Made by a program: the position numbers and the translations under genes
Shown here: positions 54,901-64,000 of the stretch, piece after piece
Position numbering within the stretch: the stretch's first letter is position 1
How the letters are laid out: each line of letters begins with the position of its first letter
Assembly: GCA_015146655.1 (NCBI GenBank)
Contig: VKHL01000152.1
Coordinates: forward strand, 1-64,000
Source of the DNA: Ochromonas danica
Lineage: Eukaryota > Sar > Chrysophyceae > Chromulinales > Chromulinaceae
DNA length: 64,000 nt
Reading direction: 5' to 3'
Notes under the pieces: model-generated
What the model was told of the DNA's origin: nothing
What the model saw: only the letters and a program-made list of their open reading frames with translations
The model's database searches: none

Positions 54901-57900
54901 CACCAACTACAGCAAACGCACCCATCCCCAGCTTTGCTCCATCTGTGTTTGGGTCAACAGCGACGGCAACTTCGGCAAAGACAACGGGTGAGAAGGAAAA
55001 GAACAGCGCATCGGCATCCCAGCCACCCATCCCCAGTTTTGCTCCTCCCGTGTTCGGATCAACATCAACCGCACCGGCAACTTCGGCAAAGATAACGGGT
55101 GAGAAGGAGAAGAGCAGCACATCCGCATCTCAGCCTCCTATTCCCAGCTTTGCTCCATCTGTGTTCGGATCAACATCAACCGCACCGGCAGCGAAGACAA
55201 CGGGCGAGAAGGAGAAGAGCAGCACATCCGCATCTCAGCCTCCTATTCCCAGCTTTGCTACATCTGTGTTCGGATCAACATCAACTGCGCCAGCACCTGC
55301 GGCAAAGACAACGGGCGAGAAGGAAAAGAGCAGCGCATCGGCATCCCAGCCACCCATCCCCAGTTTTGCTCCATCTGTGTTCGGATCAACATCAACCGCA
55401 CCGGCAACTTCGGCAAAGATAACGGGTGAGAAGGAGAAGAGCAGCACATCCGCATCTCAGCCTCCTATTCCCAGCTTTGCTCCATCTGTGTTCGGATCAA
55501 CATCAACCGCACCGGCAGCGAAGACAACGGGCGAGAAGGAGAAGAGCAGCACATCCGCATCTCAGCCTCCTATTCCCAGCTTTGCTACATCTGTGTTCGG
55601 ATCAACATCAACTGCGCCAGCACCTGCGGCAAAGACAACGGGCGAGAAGGAAAAGAGCAGCGCATCGGCATCCCAGCCACCCATCCCCAGTTTTGCTCCA
55701 TCTGTGTTCGGATCAACATCAACCGCACCGGCAACTTCGGCAAAGATAACGGGTGAGAAGGAGAAGAGCAGCACATCCGCATCTCAGCCTCCTATTCCCA
55801 GCTTTGCTCCATCTGTGTTCGGATCAACATCAACCGCACCGGCAGCGAAGACAACGGGCGAGAAGGAGAAGAGCAGCACATCCGCATCTCAGCCTCCTAT
55901 TCCCAGCTTTGCTACATCTGTGTTCGGATCAACATCAACTGCGCCAGCACCTGCGGCAAAGACAACGGGCGAGAAGGAAAAGAGCAGCGCATCGGCATCC
56001 CAGCCACCCATCCCCAGTTTTGCTCCATCTGTGTTCGGATCAACATCAACCGCACCGGCAACTTCGGCAAAGATAACGGGTGAGAAGGAGAAGAGCAGCA
56101 CATCCGCATCTCAGCCTCCTATTCCCAGCTTTGCTCCATCTGTGTTCGGATCAACATCAACAGCACCGGCAGCGAAGACAACGGGCGAGAAGGAGAAGAG
56201 CAGCACATCCGCATCTCAGCCACCCATTCCCAGCTTTGCTCCTCCAGTGTTCGGATCAACATCAACTGCGCCAGCACCGGCAGCAAAGACAACGGGTGAG
56301 AAGGAGAAGAGCAGCACATCCGCATCTCAGCCTCCTATTCCCAGTTTTGCTCCATCTGTGTTCGGATCAACATCAACTGCGCCAGCACTGGCAGCAAAGA
56401 CAACGGGCGAGAAGGAGAAGAGCAGCACATCCGCATCTCAGCCGCCCATTCCTAGCTTTGCTCCATCTGTGTTCGGATCAACAGCAACGGCGACAGCAAC
56501 TTCGGCAAAGATAACGGGTGAGAAGGAGAAGAGCAGCACATCCGCATCTCAGCCACCCATTCCCAGCTTTGCTCCATCTGTGTTCGGATCAACATCAACC
56601 GCACCGGCAGCAAAGACAACGGGTGAGAAGGAAAAGAACAGCGCATCGGCATCCCAGCCACCCATCCCCAGTTTTGCTCCTCCCGTGTTCGGATCAACAT
56701 CAACCGCACCGGCAACTTCGGCAAAGATAACGGGTGAGAAGGAGAAGAGCAGCACATCCGCATCTCAGCCTCCTATTCCCAGCTTTGCTCCATCTGTGTT
56801 CGGATCAACATCAACCGCACCGGCAGCAAAGACAACGGGTGAGAAGGAGAAGAGCAGCACATCCACATCTCAGCCACCCATTCCAAGCTTTGCTCCATCT
56901 GTGTTCGGATCAACATCAACCGCACCGGCAGCAAAGACAACGGGCGAGAAGGAGAAGTGCAGCACATCCACATCTCAGCCACCCATTCCTAGCTTTGCTC
57001 CATCTGTGTTCGGATCAACATCAACTGCGCCAGCACCGGCAACTTCGGCAAAGACAACGGGTGAGAAGGAGAAGAGCAGCACATCCGCATCTCAGCCACC
57101 CATTCCTAGCTTTGCTCCATCTGTGTTCGGATCAACATCAACTGCGCCAGCACCTGCGGTAAAGACTACCGGCGATTCTTCTTCGTCTTCCGCTTTGTCT
57201 GCAGGTTTCGGTGTCGCTCCAGCTTCTTTGTTTGGTCAAGCTGCTTCTAACAAAGGCTTCGGTTTTGGTGCTTTGGCTTCTGAGTTGTCATCCGCTGCCA
57301 GTTCATCTTCACAAGCGAGTGCTACTCCAGTCTCTTCTAGTTCAATTTCTGGTGTGCCAAACTTATCATCAAGCGTTTTCGGCAAGAGCAGTTCAATCTC
57401 GATTGGAGGAGGGTTCGGTTCTTCTCCTGTTGCTCCTTCAACACCCTCTTCTTCCACACCCTCACTCAATCCTTTTGGCTCTCCAACTCAACCCCTTTTT
57501 AAAGCCACACCCGGAGCGTTCAGTGCACATGCTAGCAACCTTTCTTCTCCAGCAGCACCTACTGCAATGTCAACGTCAACACAGCAAAAAGTTGAAGAAA
57601 TTTATCGAAAGTACAATCCTGATAAACTGGCTGAGATTCCTAAAATCTTGGCCAAGTACCAGGGAAGAGATGCTGAACTCTTGGCATCTTTACACAAGAA
57701 ATACAATATATCAACGACATCATCAACTACTGCTGCTCCAGCTGTGAGTGGAAATAATAGTGGATTTACACCTTTTGTTGGACTAAGCAACACCTCAAGC
57801 AATAGCAGCTCTTTTGGTAGTGGTAGTAGTGGTTTCGGTCAACGAAGTGGATTTGGTCAGCCTAGTGGATTCGGTCAATCGAGTGGATTTGGTCAGTCCA

Positions 57901-58212
57901 GCGGATTTGGCCAAACGAGTGGATTTGGTCAGACAAGTTCTGTTCCGCCATCTTCCACATCTGGTAATTATCTCTTTTTATCACTCATCCTATTTAGAGT
58001 AATGATTACATTAATGTTTGTCTCTGATAGGCCCAACTTCAACGGCAAGTGGAGGATTTGGTTTCGGAGCGGCGGCTGGAACAGGAGGAACATCCTCATT
58101 TGGATCGTTCGCTAACAACGGTGGAGGATTTGGTGAATCGACAAGTGGTAGTGGTGGCTTCGGTAGTGGACCATCATTTGGTGGACAAGCGTTCAAGAGC
58201 TTTCGTGGCTAA
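51935..58212 (+). CDS. Giant FG nucleoporin, Nup214/Nup159-like
   Basis: Predicted join(51935..52297,52358..52670,52751..53098,53161..57963,58031..58212), 2002 residues. Residues about 1-410 resemble a divergent beta-propeller (WLFLAHKETFHILDI, IVINEDNHFVVIATTSKVILFD), as at the N-terminus of Nup214. Then come FG block 1 (about 446-625); a coiled coil (about 785-840, KKAQLQQRIRTIQREIVVL); FG block 2 (about 928-1680); a short conserved helical motif (about 1818-1855, IYRKYNPDKLAEIPKILAKY); and GFGQ and GGFGFG repeats to the end. The FG dipeptides bind transport receptors in the pore. The propeller, coiled coil and FG content together favour Nup214. Four introns of 60-80 bases. Confidence 0.8.
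53474..54013 (+). repeat. FG block 1: 99-base tandem repeat, six units
   Basis: In-frame 33-residue units built on PPIPGAAPPVFGAGFG followed by a Ser/Gly and Ala linker. Successive units alternate KASS and KANS, so the real period is 198 bases. Confidence 0.9.
54919..57174 (+). repeat. FG block 2: 35-38 residue tandem repeat, 21 units
   Basis: Units carry PPIPSFAPSVFGSTSTAP then a TTGEKEKSS-type linker. A three-unit higher-order repeat of 327 bases occurs three times in a row without visible change (55099-55425, 55426-55752, 55753-56079). The core PPIPxxAPxVFG is shared with block 1. Confidence 0.9.
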
Positions 58213-58310
58213 CATTAAGACGTTCTAACTAAAACAATCAGCAAGGAAGTTAATGGAACAGGAAGTAGCACCGATTTTATCTTACAAACAACAAAGTACT
58301 ATTCCTTAGG

Positions 58311-59945
58311 TTAGAGCTTGCAATCACGATGATCACTCGCTGACAACAATGCCAATATCTGCACAAGATGACCTTTCACCCAAGGATTTGCTGGTTGATT
58401 AGACACTCGAAATGTTATATTATGGCGACGATCAGATAATCCTTCAAACAATGGGATAATCTCAGTACGACCTGTATTATTCCTTTCCATAGCCCAAGTA
58501 TATCCTTTAAAGAATCCTGAGGCTTTAGCAATGTGTGATTCATCACCATCAATAAAAGCATGTAATACTCCCATGCCATCTCTTCGCTGCCATATAGCCA
58601 CTGAGACTGTGCTACCATAGAAGGTGAATGAAATCTCAGCTCCAATTTCATTTGCTTGCCAACTACGTCGTGTTGACTTTGTAGCTGAGGATGGGTCTGT
58701 TTTAAATCCTCCAAATCCCATTTTAGCACGAGTAATAGCTCGGAAACCTTTTGGTGGACGAATAGGTAATAGTTTACTATCAGCATCTTCTGCTAAAGCA
58801 GCACAACTTGTACATAAACCAATGGGATGATGAGCATAAAGAGGTGGTGGTAAAGAAGGACGAGTAGGAATAACAAGATCAAAAGAACGACTTTGATTAT
58901 ATAGCATTTTCCCATCTGTTTGTAAAGAGACATCTTGAGAGGATATACTAATTAATCGTTTCCACCAGGCATACATAATACCACCTAAGAAAGTAACACC
59001 ATCTTTACCCCATGGATGAACTCCATCCGTTTCAGAATAACGATTTGTAATTTCTTTTGGTAAATGTCCTTTCCCATAACATAAATCAACAACAGGACAG
59101 ACATTAATTAATGGTAATTGATAATATTGTGCATGTAGTAGATAACGTGCTGGTGGACAATGTTGAGTTACCCATAAATCAATTAAGATAACAAGTGGTT
59201 GTGATGAAAGAGAAAGTGTTTTTCTTATTAAAGCATCCATTTGTTTAGGATGACCATAATCATTCACTGCAAAGTCAATAAAGACTAAATCAGGTTGATA
59301 TTTCTCAATATCAATACAATAGATAGTATACGGTATATCAGTAGCACCATGTCCATGATTATAATATTGAATATGATGGATAGAATGCTGACTTTTATTA
59401 CTATTATTATTGTTATTGTTATTTTCTAATTCTTTTAGGAAAGATTGAAAATATCCACCTGCTGTAATACTTCCACCTAAAAATAAGATTTTCATGGTTT
59501 GTGTTTGTAAAATACGTTGATAAATAGTCCAAAAATGTATTAAATCACCAAGATTTGGAATCACTCCTAAATCATTAACAATACGATCAGGATCATCACA
59601 TTGTGTATGATACATATAATCATCTGGACGAAACATTGGAATAGTTGGGATAGGATCACCTAAAGGGATAGATGATAAGAGATCATCAGAGACTTTCTCT
59701 ATCATATTGATAGTAAAACCTTTAGCTTGGAAAGTATAGAAATCAGGGAAAATATGTCTTTGACCATGATGAACCCAATAGAGAGCATTACGATTACCTT
59801 TGATTACCTTATCTTCATAGTTTTTGATAGTGGTAGTAGTAGTAGTAGTAGCGGGGTGACAATAGGGGAGAGAGGATAGAATGAATAGATAGATGAGGAT
59901 GATGATAGTAGTAGAAAGTGTGAGGATGTTCTTGGAAGTCGTCAT
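58311..59945 (-). CDS. Secreted SGNH/GDSL-type hydrolase-like protein
   Basis: Intronless, 544 residues. A signal peptide is clear (TIIILIYLFILSSLPYCHP) and is followed by a threonine run coded by a (TAG/ACT) triplet repeat. The SGNH blocks are LFLGGSITAGG (Ser nucleophile, near 155-163), FIDFAVNDYG (block III Asn) and DGVHPWG (block V Asp-His). A run of seven asparagines interrupts the domain after block I. The C-terminal 170 residues (SFTFYGSTVSVAIWQRRDG ... HAFIDGD) look like a beta-rich accessory domain. The family contains esterases and carbohydrate deacetylases. With a signal peptide it likely acts outside the cell or in the secretory pathway; the substrate is unknown. Confidence 0.75.
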   Translation of the reverse strand: MTTSKNILTLSTTIIILIYLFILSSLPYCHPATTTTTTTIKNYEDKVIKGNRNALYWVHHGQRHIFPDFYTFQAKGFTINMIEKVSDDLLSSIPLGDPIPTIPMFRPDDYMYHTQCDDPDRIVNDLGVIPNLGDLIHFWTIYQRILQTQTMKILFLGGSITAGGYFQSFLKELENNNNNNNSNKSQHSIHHIQYYNHGHGATDIPYTIYCIDIEKYQPDLVFIDFAVNDYGHPKQMDALIRKTLSLSSQPLVILIDLWVTQHCPPARYLLHAQYYQLPLINVCPVVDLCYGKGHLPKEITNRYSETDGVHPWGKDGVTFLGGIMYAWWKRLISISSQDVSLQTDGKMLYNQSRSFDLVIPTRPSLPPPLYAHHPIGLCTSCAALAEDADSKLLPIRPPKGFRAITRAKMGFGGFKTDPSSATKSTRRSWQANEIGAEISFTFYGSTVSVAIWQRRDGMGVLHAFIDGDESHIAKASGFFKGYTWAMERNNTGRTEIIPLFEGLSDRRHNITFRVSNQPANPWVKGHLVQILALLSASDHRDCKL

Positions 59946-60320
59946 TCTTCTTCATCAAATCAAATCAAACCAAAACAAGCCAACGTGCTGTATTGTACCG
60001 AGAGACAGACTACCAGTCTAAGAATGAGAATCTGTCTTAGGGAAGTTAATCTCAGCTCCCCAGATCCTGGAGATCTATCTGTTTCCGAATTTGGAATTCT
60101 GAATCCGGAATGGAATAGACCCATCATCCATCTCCAGATCTTTCTGCTCTTCCTGTGTCTCGATCTTCTGTCGTCGATCGTCAGTGATCACCATCAAAGC
60201 CGCACCCACAACATTCATTTGTTTAGACTACATACAGAAAGAAAGAGTCTTCTTTCACTCCAGTCTTCTTCTTCTTTTTCTTCTACTAGTATTATTTTTT
60301 TTATCACTTTCTTAACAATA
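59946..60320. other. Divergent promoter region
   Basis: Between the SGNH gene (-) and the unknown gene at 60321 (+). It contains one copy of the 27-base motif shared with 61318-61344. The plus frame is open from 59985 but I take the ATG at 60321 because coding-like sequence starts only there. Confidence 0.4.
60040..60066 (+). promoter_or_regulatory. Shared upstream motif, copy 1
   Basis: GGGAAGTTAATCTCAGCT and the following CCCCAGATC match 23 of 27 bases at 61318-61344; both lie upstream of plus-strand genes (281 and 133 bases before the first base of the ATG). Confidence 0.35.
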
Positions 60321-60761
60321 ATGGCTGAAGCATTTATCAACGGTCTTTTTGAACAGCTGGATCATACTGGGTTTGATGAAAACCCTACAGGAAGATATTT
60401 CTCTGATAGATATCGTCATCCTCATCAATTGTCTTTAGCTCTCGTACATGGAGAACCTCCCAATTTTGATGAACTGGCTCCCAACAATGGTTTTGGTCCT
60501 GACGCCATTAACATTACGATTCCAGCTAATCGATTATTATTCAGATATGAAGGACCAGATCTTTATGTTTGTGTTACTAGAAGATCTCTTACTTTTCTTT
60601 ATGGTATTGCCGCCCCCTTTAATGGTCATGATGTTCGAGATCCAAATGCTGGGGAAGGTGGTGCTCCACAACTGATGTTACTTGATGCAAACGACCGTCA
60701 ATACATTGGCAAGATGCGTGCTCGACATGAACATCATCTTCCGCCATACAATGCACGTTAA
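60321..60761 (+). CDS. Hypothetical 146-residue protein
   Basis: Single frame, family not recognised. The sequence has balanced composition and short hydrophobic stretches alternating with turns (LLFRYEGPDLYVCVTRRSLT, then FLYGIAAPFNG), suggesting a small beta-rich fold. It ends in a His/Arg-rich tail (RARHEHHLPPYNAR). No signal peptide or membrane helix if translation starts at 60321, where ATG follows a T-rich leader. The frame is open upstream to 59985, so a longer protein cannot be excluded. Confidence 0.5.
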   Translation: MAEAFINGLFEQLDHTGFDENPTGRYFSDRYRHPHQLSLALVHGEPPNFDELAPNNGFGPDAINITIPANRLLFRYEGPDLYVCVTRRSLTFLYGIAAPFNGHDVRDPNAGEGGAPQLMLLDANDRQYIGKMRARHEHHLPPYNAR

Positions 60762-61317
60762 AGGTTCTTCCATCTCCCTCTTGAATCACAATGATAAGTT
60801 TTATTTCTTGTTCTTGATGATGATCAACTACTAGTTCTGTATCATCCAAATCTGTCTATCCAAGACGACATTATTTGACATATATTACATTTATGGTACT
60901 TAATACAACATTTTATTTTGTATTCACTCGATATGCTTAATTTGGGCTTAGCGATGTAACCATTAACTAACATAAATATTATCTGCAATTGTTAAATTGA
61001 CTGGTACTGACTGTGTGGGGGGAATGCAGCTTGTTTTGACGGATGCTGTAGTCTAGTCTACAGTTATAGTCCAGCTATATACTACATCTCTCTTATCTAT
61101 GTGTGTTGTCATGTTAATACGGAGAGTTAGTAATACAGTAGCTGGGCTATAACACGGAACAAGCTCTTTAAGTTGTTAACTTAATTGGGTGAAGATTTGT
61201 GCTGTTTAGGATTGAATGCGAGAAATGCGAGAAAGTGATGATTAAAGTATTATGATAATAAGAGCTATATGTTGATCTTTTCTTTTAGGTGAAGAGACAG
61301 GAGATCACCAAACTGAA

Positions 61318-61344
61318 GGGAATTTAATCTCAACTGTCCAGATC
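61318..61344 (+). promoter_or_regulatory. Shared upstream motif, copy 2
   Basis: GGGAATTTAATCTCAACT and following bases; see copy at 60040-60066. Weaker similarity continues for about 20 bases downstream (CTGG, GATCT, CTNTTT). Confidence 0.35.
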
Positions 61345-61402
61345 TGACAGTCCTGGGATCTGGCTCTTTGGTCTTGATTAGCTGTAGTAATGACAGTGGA
61401 GT

Positions 61403-61433
61403 CGTATCATTTCAATCAAACTGAAATGATACG
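61403..61433. promoter_or_regulatory. 12-base perfect inverted repeat before ankyrin gene
   Basis: cgtatcatttca and tgaaatgatacg flank a 7-base loop (atcaaac), ending 17 bases before the ATG at 61451. It is either a dimeric factor site or an mRNA hairpin in the leader. Confidence 0.45.
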
Positions 61434-61450
61434 AAGAGAGTTGAAGTTCC

Positions 61451-62305
61451 ATGCAGTATAAGGAAGAGACTCTCAAGCATATTTCACGCAATTTGCTCAT
61501 CAAAACCTTGAAAGAGGCGAAATGGGATGAAGCTTCCACACTTCTCTATAATGATGAAACCTATGCTCGAATAGCTGATGAAGTAGGTGACTTACCTATT
61601 CATATTGCTGTACGTCTTGGATGTCCTCCTAAGCTAGCTGATATGTTAATAACTGCCTTCCCAGAGTGTATCAGATTACATGATAGTGGAGGGTCTTTAC
61701 CTCTTCATCTTGCTGTGAAACATCATAAAGGAAAACTTTGGGTCAATATGGTTGATTTGACTACTTTAATCTATCGTGCCTATCCGCAAGCTATCCATGA
61801 ACCTGATCGAGAGGGTAATATTGTCCTTCATCTGGCTATTCGCCATCAAGGACCTGATGATATGATTCGTTATATCATGCAAGCCTATATGCCGGGATTG
61901 TCAGCAAAGGATCGAGGAGGCAATCTTGCCCTTCATCTCGCTATCCAGTACGATGCTGCCTATTTAGTAATTCAAGAAATCTTGCGATTAAATCCTGCTG
62001 CTGCTTCAATAGCGAATGACCGTGGTCTTACTCCTTTACATCGTGTTGCTTTCTTTAACTCATCGATTGAACTCTTGCAATTAATCCTAAGAGCCAATCC
62101 GGCTGCGGCATCAATACGAGACAAACGGGGTAATCTGCCTATTCACCTCGCTTATCTCGCTTGTGCAGGCCCTCCAGATGAGGCAAAGTTGAGGGTATGG
62201 CTGGCAGCATATCCAGCAGGACTTAGTAGTCGCAATCTCACAGGACAGACGCCACTAACAATCTTCCACACACCTCTAGAGAACGCCATTGAAGACTTCA
62301 TATGA
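61451..62305 (+). CDS. Ankyrin-repeat protein
   Basis: Intronless, 284 residues, almost wholly ankyrin-like repeats of 33-37 residues. Each has the core LPxHLA or LxLHLAI: DLPIHIAVRLG, SLPLHLAVKHH, NIVLHLAIRHQ, NLALHLAIQYD, GLTPLHRVAFF, NLPIHLAYLA, six to seven units. Between units the sequence A(Y/F)P or LNPAAAS recurs, typical of ankyrin proteins expanded in stramenopiles and other protists. It should act as a protein-binding scaffold; partner unknown. No signal, membrane segment or extra domain. The start follows the palindrome listed above. Confidence 0.85.
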   Translation: MQYKEETLKHISRNLLIKTLKEAKWDEASTLLYNDETYARIADEVGDLPIHIAVRLGCPPKLADMLITAFPECIRLHDSGGSLPLHLAVKHHKGKLWVNMVDLTTLIYRAYPQAIHEPDREGNIVLHLAIRHQGPDDMIRYIMQAYMPGLSAKDRGGNLALHLAIQYDAAYLVIQEILRLNPAAASIANDRGLTPLHRVAFFNSSIELLQLILRANPAAASIRDKRGNLPIHLAYLACAGPPDEAKLRVWLAAYPAGLSSRNLTGQTPLTIFHTPLENAIEDFI

Positions 62306-62466
62306 GAGTGTTGGATCACAGACTGTTTTCGTAGTATTCATGTTTAGCCTTGCGTAACAAAAATTGTGTTGGTAATATACCAAGCTCCGACATTGACTTA
62401 TTTACATACTGTCCTACTCTTTCACTACTACTACTAGTTCTTCTGCTCTTGAAATTCTCTGGAGTT

Positions 62467-63288
62467 TTACAAATCATTTGGAGGATCATCAACAAACAGA
62501 CGAACACGGAAATAGTTTGGCCAAAACTTCCCTGTCAAAAGGAAATTGCGATGTCGCGGATCGTAAGCGATACCATTCAAACAATCTGCCTTGGAAGTTC
62601 TTCTGTGGTGCGGATAAAGTTTGGTGAGGTCATACCTCTGGGTGATGACTCCATCCTCTGGGTTGATCTGTAAGATTACATCTTTGTACCAGATGTTGCT
62701 ATAGATCCGGTTATGTGCAAATTCTAACTCATTAATATGAGTGATGGTGCGATCATTGTGAGGGTCAAACACTCTGACATGACGAACTAACTCAAGCTCT
62801 TTCTTTCCATCAAGAGGTGATGGTATGCGGAAGAAGGAGATGGTATCACTACCATCACTAACAATGAGATGTTTACCATCAGTGGTCAACCCCCATCCTT
62901 CACCTGTTGGAGTCTCATAACTTTTAATCGCTTGTAAGCGAAGACTATCTCCATCAAAGAGAAGAATTTTCTTCTGCTTCCATGTAAGGAGGTAAATCGT
63001 GTTATTAAACACTGTACTACCCTCAGCAAAGTATTGTCGATCAATTGAAACGGACGATAAAACTCTCCCAGTCTTCATATCTACTTTACGTAAAGAAGAT
63101 CGACCATAGAGACCACAACTTTCATACAGAATATTTCCAACTAAACTTAATCCTTGAGTGAAACATTTCTCATCATGAGGAATCTCTTCTAAACTCTTAT
63201 TTACTTGCTTAGCAAGTAGTAGAGAGAAGGTTGTGGTGGGGAATAGAGAGCAAAGCAAGCAGAAGAGCAAGACAGCAGTCAATGCCAT
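62467..63288 (-). CDS. Glutaminyl-peptide cyclotransferase, plant/bacterial type
   Basis: Intronless, 273 residues from the ATG at 63288; an earlier in-frame ATG at 63360 would add 24 residues. I chose the later one because it gives a standard signal peptide (MALTAVLLFCLLCSLFPTTT). The PF05096 five-bladed propeller is clear: HDEKCFTQGLSL, ILYESCGLYGRSSLR, YLLTWKQKKILLFD, EGWGLTTDGKHLIVSDGS, INELEFAHNRIYSNIWYKD and LNGIAYD. The enzyme turns N-terminal glutamine into pyroglutamate on secreted proteins. It works in the secretory pathway. Confidence 0.9.
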   Translation of the reverse strand: MALTAVLLFCLLCSLFPTTTFSLLLAKQVNKSLEEIPHDEKCFTQGLSLVGNILYESCGLYGRSSLRKVDMKTGRVLSSVSIDRQYFAEGSTVFNNTIYLLTWKQKKILLFDGDSLRLQAIKSYETPTGEGWGLTTDGKHLIVSDGSDTISFFRIPSPLDGKKELELVRHVRVFDPHNDRTITHINELEFAHNRIYSNIWYKDVILQINPEDGVITQRYDLTKLYPHHRRTSKADCLNGIAYDPRHRNFLLTGKFWPNYFRVRLFVDDPPNDL

Positions 63289-63585
63289 GGTTCGTATCAA
63301 ATAGTTGTGACTACTGTGGGGGTGAGAGTGATAGCAATGGTTATAACTTAGTCCCTTCATCAACAACACATTCCTTTCACTGGGAATTGGACAGTCTTTT
63401 CAGTTTTCACAACTCGAACTCGGCCGGAGAAACGATTGACGAGATAGTTAACTTAACAGAACATACTGTTAACTTAAGAAGTCTATGATTAACTTAAGAA
63501 GGTGAGATTGTCAATGCGTCATGTTGGCACACTTCTTGTCGTCATCCACAATCAATCCCATCACAACGAAATTGCATTTCTAGTG

Positions 63586-64000
63586 ATGACAACAAAGGAA
63601 AAGAAAGTCGAGAAAAAGACCTTCTTTAAGAGGTACAATGAGTTACTCGATCATTATCCTTTTCTTATCAATGGTGTGCAATCCACCATCATTACTGCTT
63701 GTGGTGTCTTGACCTCTCAACATCTCACTGGAGCAAAAGCAGTGGATTGGCAGGAAGTGAGAGTTATGGCATTGATCAACTTTGCCTTCATTACACCTGT
63801 CTTACTTGTTGTCTTTGGCTTTCTAAATGCCAAGATTCGAAGTAATTTGGTGAAATTGATGATCGATCAGTTCTTGCTTTCACCGCCTTTCACTGCAGCC
63901 ATTATTGCTTTGCGTCTCTTCCTCTTGGGAACAGATCCTGCTGAGATTCCAGGGATTATTAAAACAGTCATCGTGCCTGCCATGACATCTGCGTGGATGT
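63586..64000 (+). CDS. Mpv17/PMP22/PXMP2-family membrane protein, 5' part
   Basis: The frame starts at ATG 63586 and runs off the window without a stop (138 residues seen). Residues 13-30 (FFKRYNELLDHYPFLING) and the next helix (QSTIITACGVLTSQHL) match the family N-terminus (YLxxLxxxPxxTxxxTxGxLxxxGD). Later IDQFLLSPPFTAAIIALRLFL matches the DQ-xxxP core. These are four-helix channel-like proteins of peroxisomes or the inner mitochondrial membrane. The remainder and the conserved W-P/NF-VP C-terminal motif lie outside. It shares about 300 bases of divergent promoter with the cyclotransferase gene. Confidence 0.8.
   Translation, partial: MTTKEKKVEKKTFFKRYNELLDHYPFLINGVQSTIITACGVLTSQHLTGAKAVDWQEVRVMALINFAFITPVLLVVFGFLNAKIRSNLVKLMIDQFLLSPPFTAAIIALRLFLLGTDPAEIPGIIKTVIVPAMTSAWM

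Larger units (their letters stand above)
60762..61450. other. Intergenic with motif copy and palindrome
   Basis: 689 AT-rich bases. A small hairpin (ctgtag/ctacag) lies near 61046-61063. The second copy of the 27-base motif (61318-61344) and a perfect palindrome (61403-61433) are listed separately. No gene seen. Confidence 0.4.

Noticed and set aside
53471-57162. Many repetitive open frames on both strands
   Set aside because: Shadows of the in-frame nucleoporin repeats; only the long plus frame continues into unique conserved sequence on both sides.
53474-57174. CRISPR-like or satellite array
   Set aside because: Repeats are contiguous, coding and in frame, with no unique spacers.
1-64000. 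Retroelement, virus-like element or toxin remnants
   Set aside because: No reverse transcriptase, integrase, capsid, polymerase or toxin motif was noticed in any frame.

Overview
This is nuclear DNA of a protist-like eukaryote. Genes lie on both strands, 80 to 600 bases apart. Most are split by short GT-AG introns of about 50 to 110 bases; the longest I placed is 200. There are no operons, Shine-Dalgarno sites or polycistrons. Products include a TAF5 subunit, a DOT1-like methyltransferase, a CAMTA-type regulator, an EMC5 subunit, a Nup214-like FG nucleoporin and a telobox Myb protein. A FAM227-like protein, a CFAP36-like protein and tubulin cofactor A suggest a cell that makes a flagellum. 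The mixture (TLC-type nucleotide transporter, large APC permeases, CAMTA, plant-type glutaminyl cyclotransferase, no plastid gene) would suit a heterotrophic stramenopile, but that is a guess.

Layout. 1-2.6 kb is gene-poor, with a MITE-like foldback at 1061-1195 and at most one doubtful small gene. 2.6-18.2 kb holds an acyl-CoA thioesterase, EMC5, a membrane thioredoxin-like protein, TAF5, a DOT1-like enzyme, a TLC nucleotide transporter, a nucleoredoxin-like protein, RNase T2 and CAMTA. 18.8-30.7 kb holds an EF-hand protein, two tandem APC permeases with an apparently identical 3.0 kb core, a GT10 fucosyltransferase and HMG-CoA lyase. 30.8-39.4 kb is rich in cytoskeletal and ciliary genes (FAM227-like, an unknown Pro/Ser-rich protein, CFAP36-like, TBCA) plus a mitochondrial iojap/RsfS protein. 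40-45.2 kb holds a CoA-type Nudix hydrolase and two SCOT paralogues. 45.5-58.2 kb holds an unknown protein, an F-box protein fused to a degenerate ARF-like GTPase domain, a TRF-like telobox protein, and the giant nucleoporin. 58.3-64 kb holds an SGNH hydrolase, an unknown, an ankyrin protein, a glutaminyl cyclotransferase and the start of an Mpv17/PMP22 gene.

How genes may work together. HMG-CoA lyase makes acetoacetate and the two SCOT enzymes activate it, so three steps of leucine and ketone-body metabolism lie within 16 kb. A mitochondrial acyl-CoA thioesterase and a CoA diphosphatase add to CoA housekeeping. The most striking observations are the F-box/pseudo-ARF fusion at 47.7-49.1 kb; TAGGGTTAAT-type repeats with 10-bp spacing in the promoter of the telobox gene itself; and the permease pair, which looks homogenised by gene conversion between diverged ends.

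Exon joins were worked out by eye from GT-AG sites, phase and family conservation. They are predictions without transcript support.
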